DNA of 64,000 bases. Source: Candidatus Puniceispirillum sp. GTDB taxonomy: Bacteria > Pseudomonadota > Alphaproteobacteria > Puniceispirillales > Puniceispirillaceae. Under the pieces are notes generated by a model that ran no database searches, had not been told where the DNA came from, and worked only from the letters and a program-made list of their open reading frames with translations. Shown here piece by piece: positions 27,990 to 37,728 of the stretch. The stretch lies in contig JAOEUK010000001.1 of NCBI GenBank assembly GCA_028382965.1, positions 407,001 through 471,000 of the forward strand. The letters run 5' to 3'. Position 1 is the first letter of the stretch, and every line of letters begins with the position of its first letter. A program made the position numbers and the translations under genes.

Positions 27990-29600
27990 ATGGACTTTTT
28001 GTTTGGCCGGTATTCGTTATTAACATACTCACTTTTTCTAGCTATAGCGTTTTTTGTACTTGGTTTCGTTAACCCTATCTTTTTAGTTTTAGCTGGGTTG
28101 TTTGGCGTGCTGGGCGCACTTGGTATTTCGGATTATTCTCAAAAAAAGAGAGCTGTTCTCGGTAATTATCCACTGCTGGGGCGGTTTAGGTTTTTGCTTG
28201 AGTCTATTCGTCCTGAATTGCGGCAGTATTTTTGGGAGTCAGATTCGGATGAGCTCCCCTACTCTAGAAACCAGCGGGCTATGGTTTATCAACGTTCTAA
28301 AAGTATTATGGCTACTCGGCCTTTTGGGTCTGATCAGAACATGTATGCTGAAAATTTTAACTGGTTAAACCACTCTCTACTTCCATCGCATATTGAATCA
28401 CGAGATTTTCGTATTCGTGTTGGTGAGGGGGAAAGGGCCTATGATGCATCAGTGCTAAATATTTCTGGCACCAGCTTTGGCGCGTTATCACCACCTGCAA
28501 TTCAGTCACTTTCGGCGGGTGCTAAGCTTGGGGGTTTTGCTCATAATACTGGAGAAGGATCCCTTTCAAAATACCATGAGGCTGGTGGTGGTGATACCAT
28601 ATGGCAAATTTCAACGGGTTATTTTGGGTGTCGTACGGAGTGTGGTCGTTTTGACCCTGAAGCTTTCCGCAAACGAGCTGCACTTGATCAGGTAAAAATG
28701 ATTGAGATCAAGCTGAGCCAGGGAGCGAAGCCAGGCCATGGTGGAATGTTAATGGCTCCAAAAGTCACACCTGAGATTGCTGAGGCTCGGGGTGTTCCAG
28801 CATACCAAGATGTTATTTCGCCGTCTCGACATAGTGAATTTTCTACCCCCAATGAGCTGTTAGATTTTGTTGTGAGACTGCGCGAACTAAGCGGCGGCAA
28901 GCCCGTTGGTGTAAAATTATGTATTGGCCATCCATGGGAAATCATCGCAATAGTAAAAGCTATGGTTGACAGTGGCATAATGCTTGATTTTATAACCGTT
29001 GATGGAGCTGAAGGTGGAACCGGAGCTGCGCCTGTTGAATTTACAGATAATATTGGTTCACCACTTCGGGATGCACTGATTTTTGTTGACAATTCTTTGC
29101 GTGGGGCGGGACTTCGTGATCGAGTTAAAATTGCGGCTTCAGCTAAGATTGTTAGCGCTTACGATATTGTTAGACACTGTGCACTTGGCGCCGATTGGTG
29201 TAATATGGCTCGACCCTTCATGTTTGCGGTCGGTTGCATTCAAGCGCGTGATTGCGCGTCAAGTCGATGCCCAAGTGGTGTGGCTACTATGGATCCAAAG
29301 CGATATAGAGTTATTGATGTTGAGGACAGAGCAAAACGGGTGTTCAATTTTCACAAAAATAGTATAGAGGCCGTTGCTGAAATGCTTGAATCAACTGGTC
29401 TTAATCACCCAAGTCAGTTGAATAGAAGGCATATTGTACGCAGGGTCTCTGCGAGCAAAATATTACTTGCGGATCAGATATATCCTCGTGTTGAAATCAA
29501 TGCTCTTATTGAGGGTAAAGAAGTGGATGATCCTCGACTAGCAGTTTACTGGAACCGTGTCACAGGGGATAGCTTCTACCCGCAAGATGCTGTTAATTGA
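27990..29600 (+). CDS. FMN-binding glutamate synthase (GltB2-like) domain protein with N-terminal membrane segment
   Basis: FGALSPPAIQSLSAGAKLGGFAHNTGEGSLSKYH, GYFGCRT, IKLSQGAKPGHGGML, TVDGAEGGTGAAP; hydrophobic N-terminus; ATG at 27990. Confidence 0.85.
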   Translation: MDFLFGRYSLLTYSLFLAIAFFVLGFVNPIFLVLAGLFGVLGALGISDYSQKKRAVLGNYPLLGRFRFLLESIRPELRQYFWESDSDELPYSRNQRAMVYQRSKSIMATRPFGSDQNMYAENFNWLNHSLLPSHIESRDFRIRVGEGERAYDASVLNISGTSFGALSPPAIQSLSAGAKLGGFAHNTGEGSLSKYHEAGGGDTIWQISTGYFGCRTECGRFDPEAFRKRAALDQVKMIEIKLSQGAKPGHGGMLMAPKVTPEIAEARGVPAYQDVISPSRHSEFSTPNELLDFVVRLRELSGGKPVGVKLCIGHPWEIIAIVKAMVDSGIMLDFITVDGAEGGTGAAPVEFTDNIGSPLRDALIFVDNSLRGAGLRDRVKIAASAKIVSAYDIVRHCALGADWCNMARPFMFAVGCIQARDCASSRCPSGVATMDPKRYRVIDVEDRAKRVFNFHKNSIEAVAEMLESTGLNHPSQLNRRHIVRRVSASKILLADQIYPRVEINALIEGKEVDDPRLAVYWNRVTGDSFYPQDAVN

Positions 29601-29613
29601 TGGATTTTCGATC

Positions 29614-31668
29614 TTAGGAAATAAGATTCTGTCCTGTTGCAGCACATTCGACAATCAGTTGGCTTGGTTCCCACAAGTTTGGATCCTCGTCACAAAGCGT
29701 TGCTAGTTCAGTGAGAATATATGGAGCGCCCAATTGATCTGCATAATGCATTAAGCCGCCATGCCACCGTGCAAAGCCGTATCCGTGAACCAGCACAAGG
29801 TCAATATCTGCAGCGCATGCTGCAATGCCTTCATGGAGAATATTAGCAGCTTCATTGATCATCGCAAGCAGTAGACGTCTCTGAATGTCTTCTTGCGCGA
29901 ATGATTGGCGGGTTATGTTTGCTTCTTGCGCTTCGTTACAAATAATATTTTCAACGAAAGGATCTATAACTTTACCGCCGCCTTCTGGATATTGGTACCA
30001 TCCAGACCCGGTTTTCTGTCCAAGGCGATTTTGCATGACTAGACGATCGGCAATTGGAATATAGCGGCGTGACGGATCGCGGGTTGTATCCTGACGTCGT
30101 CGATTAGCATGCGCAATATCAAGGCCAGAAAGATCCTGAGCTTCATAAGGTCCCATTGCATAGCCAAAAGCGACCATGGCATTGTCAATTTCTAATGGTG
30201 TGGCACCATCCATGAGCATTGTGTCGGCGACCTCGCGGTATATTGCGAGGATGCGGTTTCCGATAAAGCCATCACATACTCCAGAAACCACTGGAATTTT
30301 TCCAAGCGATTTGGCAACAGCATAGCCCATCGCCATTGCCGCTTGTGATGTCTTGTCGCTTTTTATGATTTCAAGAAGCTTCATAATATGTGCTGGCGCA
30401 AAAAAGTGCAGCCCAACCAATCGAGAGGGATTATGCAGGCATTCAGCTATCATGTTGACATCAAGATAAGAGGTGTTGGTTGCAATTGTCACATTGGGCA
30501 TAAGGGCAGATTCTAATTCTTTTAAAACTTTTTGTTTGATGATTAAATCTTCAAAAACAGCCTCAACTGCAAGGTCAACATTCCTAAGATCAGCATTGGT
30601 GCTGGTAGTCACGGTCAAACGAGTGCGCCGGTCTGTGGCTTCGTGCTGTTTAATTCGGTCTGAAGACAGGCTGGATGAAATAATTTTTTCGATAGCCTTG
30701 CTTGCCCGTTGAACACCATCATTGTCAGACTCTATAATAGTTACGATTATACCAGCATTCAAAAACGCATATGCAATGCTGGTTCCCATTGTGCCCCCAC
30801 CTATCACTGCAACATGATTTGGTGCTTTCATGTCTGGACGCAACGCATTTGGTGCTTTAGCGGCGCGCTCAGCGAAAAATATATAGCGAAGGGCGCGTGC
30901 CTGGGGCGACTGACGCAAGGTAAGAAACTCTGTACGTTCTAATTGCATGCCCTCAGCAAAGGACGTTGATTGAGCGGCTTCAAGTAATGAAATTGCTTTC
31001 AATGGTGCGTTTTGACCGCGCAGTCTCTTGGCTGCAATTTGTCGCGCAGTATCATATTTTGGCGTGTCAACTGGAAACACTTTCATCATGCTCACAGGCA
31101 ACGCCATATCTAATTTTTTTTGATTGATAAGCGATGCTGCCCTGACTGGATTATCATCAATCAAATCAACCAAGCCGATTGTCACAGCTGCACTGCCGCT
31201 AATTGCTTTGCCTGTTGGTATCAAACTGAGTGCCTCGGCAAATCCAACAAGGCGGGGCAAACGCTGTGTTCCGCCGGCTCCCGGCACAAGGCCAAGAAGA
31301 ACCTCAGGAAAACCTATTGTGGCATCAGACCGAGCAATGCGATATTTGCACCCTAAAGCAAGTTCGCTGCCACCACCAAGAACCGCCCCGTGTAAGGCAG
31401 CAATCCATGGGACTGTGCTTTTCTCAATATGATTCACAACATCGGGAAGGTGTGGCGGGGTCACAGGAATATCAAACTCTTTTGTATCGGCCCCAGCTGC
31501 AAAGGCTCGGCCTACTCCTGATAGGATCACGCGCTCAAGGCCTTCAGCCTCTGCCCATTTTACTGCATCAATAAGGCCTTTGCGAATGTCACTGTTGATC
31601 GCGTTAACTGGAGGGTTGTTCAACTCAACAAAACCGCAAGTCCCCTGTCTATACCATTTAACTGTCAT
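29614..31668 (-). CDS. Bifunctional enoyl-CoA hydratase / 3-hydroxyacyl-CoA dehydrogenase (FadB/FadJ-like)
   Basis: GRAFAAGADTKEF, ALHGAVLGGGSELAL, VIGGGTMGTSIAY, GLHFFAPAHIMKLLEI; start 31668 with SD GGAG. Confidence 0.88.
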   Translation of the reverse strand: MTVKWYRQGTCGFVELNNPPVNAINSDIRKGLIDAVKWAEAEGLERVILSGVGRAFAAGADTKEFDIPVTPPHLPDVVNHIEKSTVPWIAALHGAVLGGGSELALGCKYRIARSDATIGFPEVLLGLVPGAGGTQRLPRLVGFAEALSLIPTGKAISGSAAVTIGLVDLIDDNPVRAASLINQKKLDMALPVSMMKVFPVDTPKYDTARQIAAKRLRGQNAPLKAISLLEAAQSTSFAEGMQLERTEFLTLRQSPQARALRYIFFAERAAKAPNALRPDMKAPNHVAVIGGGTMGTSIAYAFLNAGIIVTIIESDNDGVQRASKAIEKIISSSLSSDRIKQHEATDRRTRLTVTTSTNADLRNVDLAVEAVFEDLIIKQKVLKELESALMPNVTIATNTSYLDVNMIAECLHNPSRLVGLHFFAPAHIMKLLEIIKSDKTSQAAMAMGYAVAKSLGKIPVVSGVCDGFIGNRILAIYREVADTMLMDGATPLEIDNAMVAFGYAMGPYEAQDLSGLDIAHANRRRQDTTRDPSRRYIPIADRLVMQNRLGQKTGSGWYQYPEGGGKVIDPFVENIICNEAQEANITRQSFAQEDIQRRLLLAMINEAANILHEGIAACAADIDLVLVHGYGFARWHGGLMHYADQLGAPYILTELATLCDEDPNLWEPSQLIVECAATGQNLIS

Positions 31669-31817
31669 TCTATTCTCCGGGGTAGATTTTGCCAGCCTTG
31701 TATACTTTAAGGCTATAAAAGAGACTATTATTTTCACTCATAATACAAATGATTCACATCATTGGCCCACATACGGGGCCCTGACAAATACATTTTACAG
31801 ACTTGCACTTAATAATT

Positions 31818-32696
31818 TCAACGTAATTTTTTTGGACTGGCCAGAATTTTTTTTAGTCTGGCTTCGTATATAGCCGCCCCTTTATATATCCGCATTTCGG
31901 GTGTCATGCCTTCAAGGAAGTCTAACAAATCCTGAATTGCACCTTTTGTGTCAAACCAATCTGCAACTGGCGCGAGATGAGTGCGGATCGTAAATAAAAC
32001 CTGGCCAGTTTTTGGTAATTTGCGGAATGTCTGGCTTTCAACACGCACATGAATTTGATCTCTTTTCTTGTTATGGGGCCTGTCTAACTGGTGACAACGT
32101 ATGGGGGTAAAGAGTGCATCACCTGTTTGAAGAGACCAGTTCATCCGCGTGCTGATTGACCCTATTTTCATAGTGGTAAAAAATCGGTCAACTGGTGCGC
32201 CTAATTTTTCGGCGTAATGAGGAACTGGTTTATGGATATCCACAAGTGGTTTGTTTAGTTTTTCTTGCAATATCCAATGTGCAGGAAAACATAATGCACC
32301 GGCCACAAGGAGCCAATCTGGTTGGTTAGTAGAGTTAATGTTTACGCACTGTTGTGGTTTTAGTAGTAACAAATCTTCGGGTATTAACCTTGCCGCAGCC
32401 TCAAGTGGGTGTCCTGAGTGATTAGGCCTTGCAATGACTTTTGGATGATTGGCGTGAATGTGTGCAATTACCATTTCCAATACTTCCACACTGGCAGCCC
32501 TGGCGTTTGGCAACGCGGCAAACACTTCTGGATAGCGGGTTTCAAACAACTTTGATTTTGTAGCTAATTGGCGTCCTCGGGCCCTGTTATTGCCAAACAA
32601 ATCAGTGAATGGCAGCCAGTTTGTCTCGTCACGGGCCCGCAAACCCAACTTCAGATTAATACCAAGCCTTTGCCAAGGAGCCAACTTCTCTCTCAT
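31818..32696 (-). CDS. DUF3445 family, heme-dependent oxidative N-demethylase-like protein
   Basis: LCFPAHWILQEKLNKPLVDIHKPVPHYAEKLGAPVDRFF, MNWSLQTGDALF, HVRVESQTFRKLPKTGQVLFTIRTHLAPV. Confidence 0.8.
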   Translation of the reverse strand: MREKLAPWQRLGINLKLGLRARDETNWLPFTDLFGNNRARGRQLATKSKLFETRYPEVFAALPNARAASVEVLEMVIAHIHANHPKVIARPNHSGHPLEAAARLIPEDLLLLKPQQCVNINSTNQPDWLLVAGALCFPAHWILQEKLNKPLVDIHKPVPHYAEKLGAPVDRFFTTMKIGSISTRMNWSLQTGDALFTPIRCHQLDRPHNKKRDQIHVRVESQTFRKLPKTGQVLFTIRTHLAPVADWFDTKGAIQDLLDFLEGMTPEMRIYKGAAIYEARLKKILASPKKLR

Positions 32697-32719
32697 TACC
32701 TCGCCTTTTAAATGCATAT

Positions 32720-33934
32720 TTATTTTATGCGTGCTAGATTTAACAATGCTATGCGTTCACATAATAAGCTTGCCAGAACGCCAAATACCAACCCCCAGAA
32801 TGGGGCACCAATATTTAATAATGGCAACCCGCCAAGTGTGACTAGAAAGGCAATTAATCCGCCAAGTGGGAATGGTGGGCTAAAGGCACTTTCAAATGCT
32901 GATTGCAAGGTGCGTAACATGGCAAGGCCAGCCAATGTGCTAAGAAAGGCGGCTGGCGCTGCAATTAAAAGGGATGTAACTGTCGGTGCGCTCATCCCAA
33001 ATAGGACCGCAAAAAAACCAAGGAAAATAGCAGCAATCCAGTGTTGTTTAGATTGTCCCCCAGATACAAGGATTGCATTGACGGGCCCCGTAAGACATGT
33101 CGATATGCCACCATATAAAGCGGTTAATATTGACATGAAGCCACATGATGAAGTGATCGCATTGGTGGGTGGATTATGCCCGGCAGATTTAAGCACCATT
33201 ATGCCTTGCGCGTTTTGAGCGGCTATAACAGTAACAGCTAGAGGCACAACCAGTTCCATCATTGCTGCAATAGAAAAATCTGGGACGTAGACCTTTGGAA
33301 CCACAAGGGTCAGTGACAAATTCATATCACTAAGTTCTGTATTACCCTGATAGGCAATAACAGTGGACCCAACAAGAAGTGCCCAGATTAATGGTGGAAA
33401 GAATTTTGAAGCTTTTGGAAAGGCAGTTAAAACAAAAAAAGTGAAGGTCATTGCTGCGACTAGGAGGAAATCATCTGCAAATGCTCTTATCCAATCAAGG
33501 CCAAAATTTATAAAGACGCCAGCCACCATTCCCATAACAATCGGCATTGGTAGCCAGTCCATTACCTTTTTGACCCATCCAGTAAGCCCTAGAAATAGTA
33601 GCAATATACCAGTCATAACGTAGGCCCCGATGATCTCGCTAAAAGATAGAGACTGAAGCGCAGACCCGACCAAAATGGCACCCGGAATTGTCCATAAAAA
33701 GACAAGTGGCTGTCGATAGCTAGCTGACATAGCAATGCTCAACAGACCGTTAAAAGTGAAGACAGCGAAGACCCAGGAAATGATATCTGTTTCAGGCAGC
33801 CCGCCGCTAAGTCCAACGCTAAGTATGATTGCAACTGGAGCGGACGCAGCAAATAGGAATGCAACAAAAGCGTTACATAACTCAGTGATTAGAAATCTAT
33901 CCACTGTTTTTTTGCTGGACTTATCTTTATTCAT
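32720..33934 (-). CDS. Benzoate/H+ symporter BenE family transporter
   Basis: About 400 aa multi-TM; AQNAQGIMVLKSAGHNPPTNAITSSCGFMSILTALYGGISTCLTGPVNAIL is a BenE-type segment. Confidence 0.85.
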   Translation of the reverse strand: MNKDKSSKKTVDRFLITELCNAFVAFLFAASAPVAIILSVGLSGGLPETDIISWVFAVFTFNGLLSIAMSASYRQPLVFLWTIPGAILVGSALQSLSFSEIIGAYVMTGILLLFLGLTGWVKKVMDWLPMPIVMGMVAGVFINFGLDWIRAFADDFLLVAAMTFTFFVLTAFPKASKFFPPLIWALLVGSTVIAYQGNTELSDMNLSLTLVVPKVYVPDFSIAAMMELVVPLAVTVIAAQNAQGIMVLKSAGHNPPTNAITSSCGFMSILTALYGGISTCLTGPVNAILVSGGQSKQHWIAAIFLGFFAVLFGMSAPTVTSLLIAAPAAFLSTLAGLAMLRTLQSAFESAFSPPFPLGGLIAFLVTLGGLPLLNIGAPFWGLVFGVLASLLCERIALLNLARIK

Positions 33935-34009
33935 ACTAGCCTCTGTCTAAAAATTCGCGATGGCTTAACTATCTGGCTTGGAAATCTGAGATTGGATTTG
34001 GGAACGCGA

Positions 34010-35212
34010 TCAGCAGGCTTCAAGAATGATCGCCACCCCCTGACCAACTCCAACGCACATGGTGCAAAGGGCATGGCGGCCACCACGCCGTCTAAGTTCG
34101 TAGGCTGCTGTAAGCACAATTCGTGCCCCTGACATGCCGAGTGGATGTCCGAGTGCAATTGCGCCCCCATTTGGATTTACATTCGGCGCATCATCTGGAA
34201 TCCCAAGTTCGCGAAGACATGCAATACCTTGAGCCGCAAAGGCTTCGTTAATTTCAATCACATCCATATCAGCAATTACCAGACCTGCTCTGGCAAGTGC
34301 TTTGTGTGTTGCTGGAACTGGCCCAATGCCCATAATGCGTGGCTGCACCCCTGCAGCGGCTGTTGCTACAATGCGTGCCATTGGATTAAGACCATACATA
34401 TCTATTGCCTTTCTTGATGCCAGAAGTAGGGCGGCAGCCCCATCGTTTATGCCAGATGCGTTGCCTGCGGTAACTGTTGAGCCCTCACCATTGATACCCG
34501 TAAGTGCAGTAAGGCGTTCCAGCTTAGCGTCTGGCCGCGGATGTTCATCTGTATCCACAACTCTTGGATCACCACGGCGTTGTGGTACGAGAACCGGACT
34601 TATTTCGTCATCAAATATATTGGCAGCATGGGCAGCTGCCCACCGCTGTTGCGATCGCAAGGCAAAGGCATCCTGATCAGCCCTGCTAATATTAAAATCA
34701 GCTGCAACATTGTCGGCAGTCTCGGGCATCGAGTCCACACCATATGTTTCTTTCATTTTTGAATTCACAAAACGCCAGCCAATTGTTGTGTCATAAATCT
34801 GATTGTTTCGGCCAAAAGCATTGTCGGTCTTTGGAATGATAAATGGAGCACGGCTCATGCTCTCAACGCCACCAGCAACTGCAAGTTGATGATCGCCAAC
34901 CATAATTCCACGTGAAGCATTGATAATAGCGTCCATACCAGATGCACAAAGTCGGTTAATTGTGCTTGCTGGAACTTCGACTGGTAACCCGGCTAAAAGT
35001 GTAGCCATACGTGCGACATTGCGGTTGTCTTCACCAGCTTGATTTGCTGCTCCAAATACCACCTCGTCAATTGCAGTAGGATCAATATTTGGCTGACGCT
35101 CAATCAACGCCTTAATTACGTGGGCTGCTAAATCGTCAGGGCGTAGAGATGACAAGGCCCCACCGTATCGACCGATTGGGGTTCGGATTGCGTCGCAGAT
35201 ATAAGTGTCCAT
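34010..35212 (-). CDS. Acetyl-CoA acyltransferase, 3-oxoadipyl-CoA thiolase (PcaF/PaaJ)-like
   Basis: ICDAIRTPIGRYGGALSSLRPDDLAAHVIKALIERQP, NRLCASGMDAI, DTTIGWRFVNSKMKETYGVDSMPETADNVA, NPNGGAIALGHPLGMSGAR, CTMCVGVGQG. Confidence 0.85.
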   Translation of the reverse strand: MDTYICDAIRTPIGRYGGALSSLRPDDLAAHVIKALIERQPNIDPTAIDEVVFGAANQAGEDNRNVARMATLLAGLPVEVPASTINRLCASGMDAIINASRGIMVGDHQLAVAGGVESMSRAPFIIPKTDNAFGRNNQIYDTTIGWRFVNSKMKETYGVDSMPETADNVAADFNISRADQDAFALRSQQRWAAAHAANIFDDEISPVLVPQRRGDPRVVDTDEHPRPDAKLERLTALTGINGEGSTVTAGNASGINDGAAALLLASRKAIDMYGLNPMARIVATAAAGVQPRIMGIGPVPATHKALARAGLVIADMDVIEINEAFAAQGIACLRELGIPDDAPNVNPNGGAIALGHPLGMSGARIVLTAAYELRRRGGRHALCTMCVGVGQGVAIILEAC

Positions 35213-35247
35213 TTTAAATCCTATCTGGCTCCCAAGCTTTAACGTTG

Positions 35248-35952
35248 TTAGATACCAAGGTAACGGGCTGTTAAACCGGGAGTCTTTAGCATTGAGGTAG
35301 AATTGCCATCCCACACAATGCGACCTTTATCCAGAATATAATGGTGATCAGCTAGTCTAGCTATGGCTTTTACATTTTTATCAATTACCAGTATCGACTG
35401 TCCCTCAGATTTTAGCTTTGCCAAACAATCCCAGATTTGAGTTCGGATGATTGGCGCTAATCCTTCTGTTGCCTCATCAAGGATTAGCAATTTTGGATTG
35501 GTCATTAAAGCACGTCCGATGGCTAGCATCTGCTGTTCGCCGCCAGAAAGTTGACTCCCAGCATGGTCACATCGATCGACCAGCTGGGGAAACAAATCCA
35601 TGACGCGCTCGTAATGCCATTGCGATTGGCTGTCTTCGCGTGGTGGTTGATAAAATGTCTTCAAATTTTCAGCAACTGTAAGGTTTGAAAAAATTTGTCG
35701 CCCTTCTGGCACAAGGCCGATACCGGCGCGTGCAATCTGAAATGGTAATTTATCTGATTGATCATCCCCAAAAAGTGAGATTTTACCTCCAGTTAGTGGC
35801 AACTGCCCCATGATTGTACGAATGGTTGTGGTCTTGCCCATGCCATTGCGCCCCATGAGTGAGACAACACTTCCCCCTGAAATTGAGAGAGATATGTTGA
35901 ACAATACTTGGCCTTCACCATAGCCTGACTCCACATTTTGAAGATGCAGCAT
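35248..35952 (-). CDS. livF: Branched-chain amino acid-type ABC transporter ATP-binding protein (LivF-like)
   Basis: GRNGMGKTTTIRTIMGQLP, LVPEGRQIF, LSGGEQQMLAIGRALM, LDEATEGLAP. Confidence 0.88.
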   Translation of the reverse strand: MLHLQNVESGYGEGQVLFNISLSISGGSVVSLMGRNGMGKTTTIRTIMGQLPLTGGKISLFGDDQSDKLPFQIARAGIGLVPEGRQIFSNLTVAENLKTFYQPPREDSQSQWHYERVMDLFPQLVDRCDHAGSQLSGGEQQMLAIGRALMTNPKLLILDEATEGLAPIIRTQIWDCLAKLKSEGQSILVIDKNVKAIARLADHHYILDKGRIVWDGNSTSMLKTPGLTARYLGI

Positions 35953-35954
35953 GA

Positions 35955-36707
35955 TTAATTCTCATCCCCAAGGTAAGCAGCCTTTACTTCCTTATTACTG
36001 CTGATTTCTTTTGGTGTCCCTGTGGCAATGATCCTGCCCTCAACCATTACTGTTATGCGATCTGCAAGGCGAAACACGGCGTCCATGTCATGTTCTATGA
36101 GTAGAATAGCAACTTTGCCGCGCAATGCATCAATTATGGCTGTCATGTGCTGACTTTCGTCGGGTCCAGCACCAGCCAGTGGTTCATCCAGCAACAGGAG
36201 GCTTGGTGATGCCGCCAGAGCCAATGCCAGTTCTAGCATCCGTCTTTCTCCATGTGCGAGGTTTCTAACCGGTTGATTAGCCCTGTCGAGCAGACCCACG
36301 CGATCCAGAATTGCTTCGCCGCCATTGCACAATCTTTTGTCAGAAAAGGCTGGGCGCAAGAACTGAAAACATTGCCCAAGGCGCGCCTGTTCAGCAATAA
36401 TACTATTCTCAAGAACGGTAAAATCCATCAAGACATTGCTGATCTGAAATGATCGCCCAATACCTGCTTTAACGCGTGCAGGTACCGATAGCCCTGTGAC
36501 ATCTTTGCCATTCAGCAATACCTGGCCACTATCTGGCTTTAAAGCACCATAAATTTGTTGAATTAATGTTGTTTTACCAGCCCCATTAGGCCCAATTAGT
36601 GCGTGAATTTCACCATGGCTAACTTTTAGTGACAGGTCTTGAGTCGCGATGAGTGCACCAAAGGACTTATGAATGCCACACAGTTCTAGAACGGTGGGCG
36701 CCATCAT
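35955..36707 (-). CDS. livG: Branched-chain amino acid-type ABC transporter ATP-binding protein (LivG-like)
   Basis: GPNGAGKTTLIQQIYG, GIGRSFQISNVL, LAHGERRMLELALALA. Confidence 0.88.
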   Translation of the reverse strand: MMAPTVLELCGIHKSFGALIATQDLSLKVSHGEIHALIGPNGAGKTTLIQQIYGALKPDSGQVLLNGKDVTGLSVPARVKAGIGRSFQISNVLMDFTVLENSIIAEQARLGQCFQFLRPAFSDKRLCNGGEAILDRVGLLDRANQPVRNLAHGERRMLELALALAASPSLLLLDEPLAGAGPDESQHMTAIIDALRGKVAILLIEHDMDAVFRLADRITVMVEGRIIATGTPKEISSNKEVKAAYLGDEN

Positions 36708-37723
36708 CCTTCCTCCGTTTTATGTGATTTCTCACGAGCAAGATATTGTGTGGTAAGGCCCATCAAGCCTCCGCGTCCAAACAGAACAACCATAATGAGC
36801 AAAGGGCCAAAGAGGATCATCCAGTTTTCTGCATAAGTTGGAGCAATTTCTCCAAGCATTAGGGGAAGAAACTCTTCAAGAAGCAGAAAGACGATTGCTC
36901 CTAGAAGTGGCCCAGCAAGAGTGCCAAGGCCGCCAAGAATGATGATGATCATTAATTCACCAGACCGAGTCCAATGCATGATGTCGGGTGATACATATTC
37001 TTGCCAACTTGCAAATAATGCACCCGAAATTCCACAGATTACTGCTGAAATAACGTAGCTGATAATTTTGAAATTAAGAGGTTCAAGTCCCATTGCTTCG
37101 ATGCGGGACTCATTACTTTTTATGGCACGCAATGTAACTCCAAACCGTGAACGGATAATAAACATTAAGCCAAGGCTGATGAATGCCAATGCAGCCCATA
37201 TTAGAAAATACAGACGTAAAGGTTCATAAAGGTCAATAACAGCAAATTCTGCTCGATCAATGCTCATACCGTCGTCACCGCCAAATTGTTCCAGTGATAC
37301 GAAGAAAAAAAACAGCATTTGCGCAAATGCTAGTGTAATCATAATGAAATAAATGCCACTTGTTCGAAGAGCAAGATACCCAATCATTAGCCCAAGGCTG
37401 CCGCAGACGCCAAGGCTGAATAGAATGTGGAGCCATCCGTTTGTCAGGCCATAAAATTGACTAATGCCAACGCAATATGCGCCAATTCCAACAAATGCTG
37501 CGTGACCAAATGACACCATGCCACCATAGCCAAGAACCAGATTTAGGCCCATTGCGGCTATACCAAGAAGCATGATGCGCATAGCAACATCGTTCCAGAA
37601 AGGTAGATTGGCGAAATGAGTAAAAATTGGGAAAAGTGCAAAAGCAGCAATAAGAAGCCACAGTACCTTGTTTTCACGAATGCCTGTGCGAGCCAAAAAC
37701 AAAAAGGTAATAAATCCAGCCAT
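36704..37723 (-). CDS. livM: Branched-chain amino acid-type ABC transporter permease (LivM-like)
   Basis: GLNLVLGYGGMVSFGHAAFVGIGAY, RAIKSNESRIEAMGL, IIILGGLGTLAGPLLGA. Confidence 0.9.
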   Translation of the reverse strand: MAGFITFLFLARTGIRENKVLWLLIAAFALFPIFTHFANLPFWNDVAMRIMLLGIAAMGLNLVLGYGGMVSFGHAAFVGIGAYCVGISQFYGLTNGWLHILFSLGVCGSLGLMIGYLALRTSGIYFIMITLAFAQMLFFFFVSLEQFGGDDGMSIDRAEFAVIDLYEPLRLYFLIWAALAFISLGLMFIIRSRFGVTLRAIKSNESRIEAMGLEPLNFKIISYVISAVICGISGALFASWQEYVSPDIMHWTRSGELMIIIILGGLGTLAGPLLGAIVFLLLEEFLPLMLGEIAPTYAENWMILFGPLLIMVVLFGRGGLMGLTTQYLAREKSHKTEEG

Positions 37724-37728
37724 GTTAT

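Noticed and set aside
31748-31763. AATGAT-TCAC-ATCATT dyad upstream of the FadB-like gene
   Set aside because: Short AT-rich dyad; could be a regulator site but not distinguishable from chance by eye.
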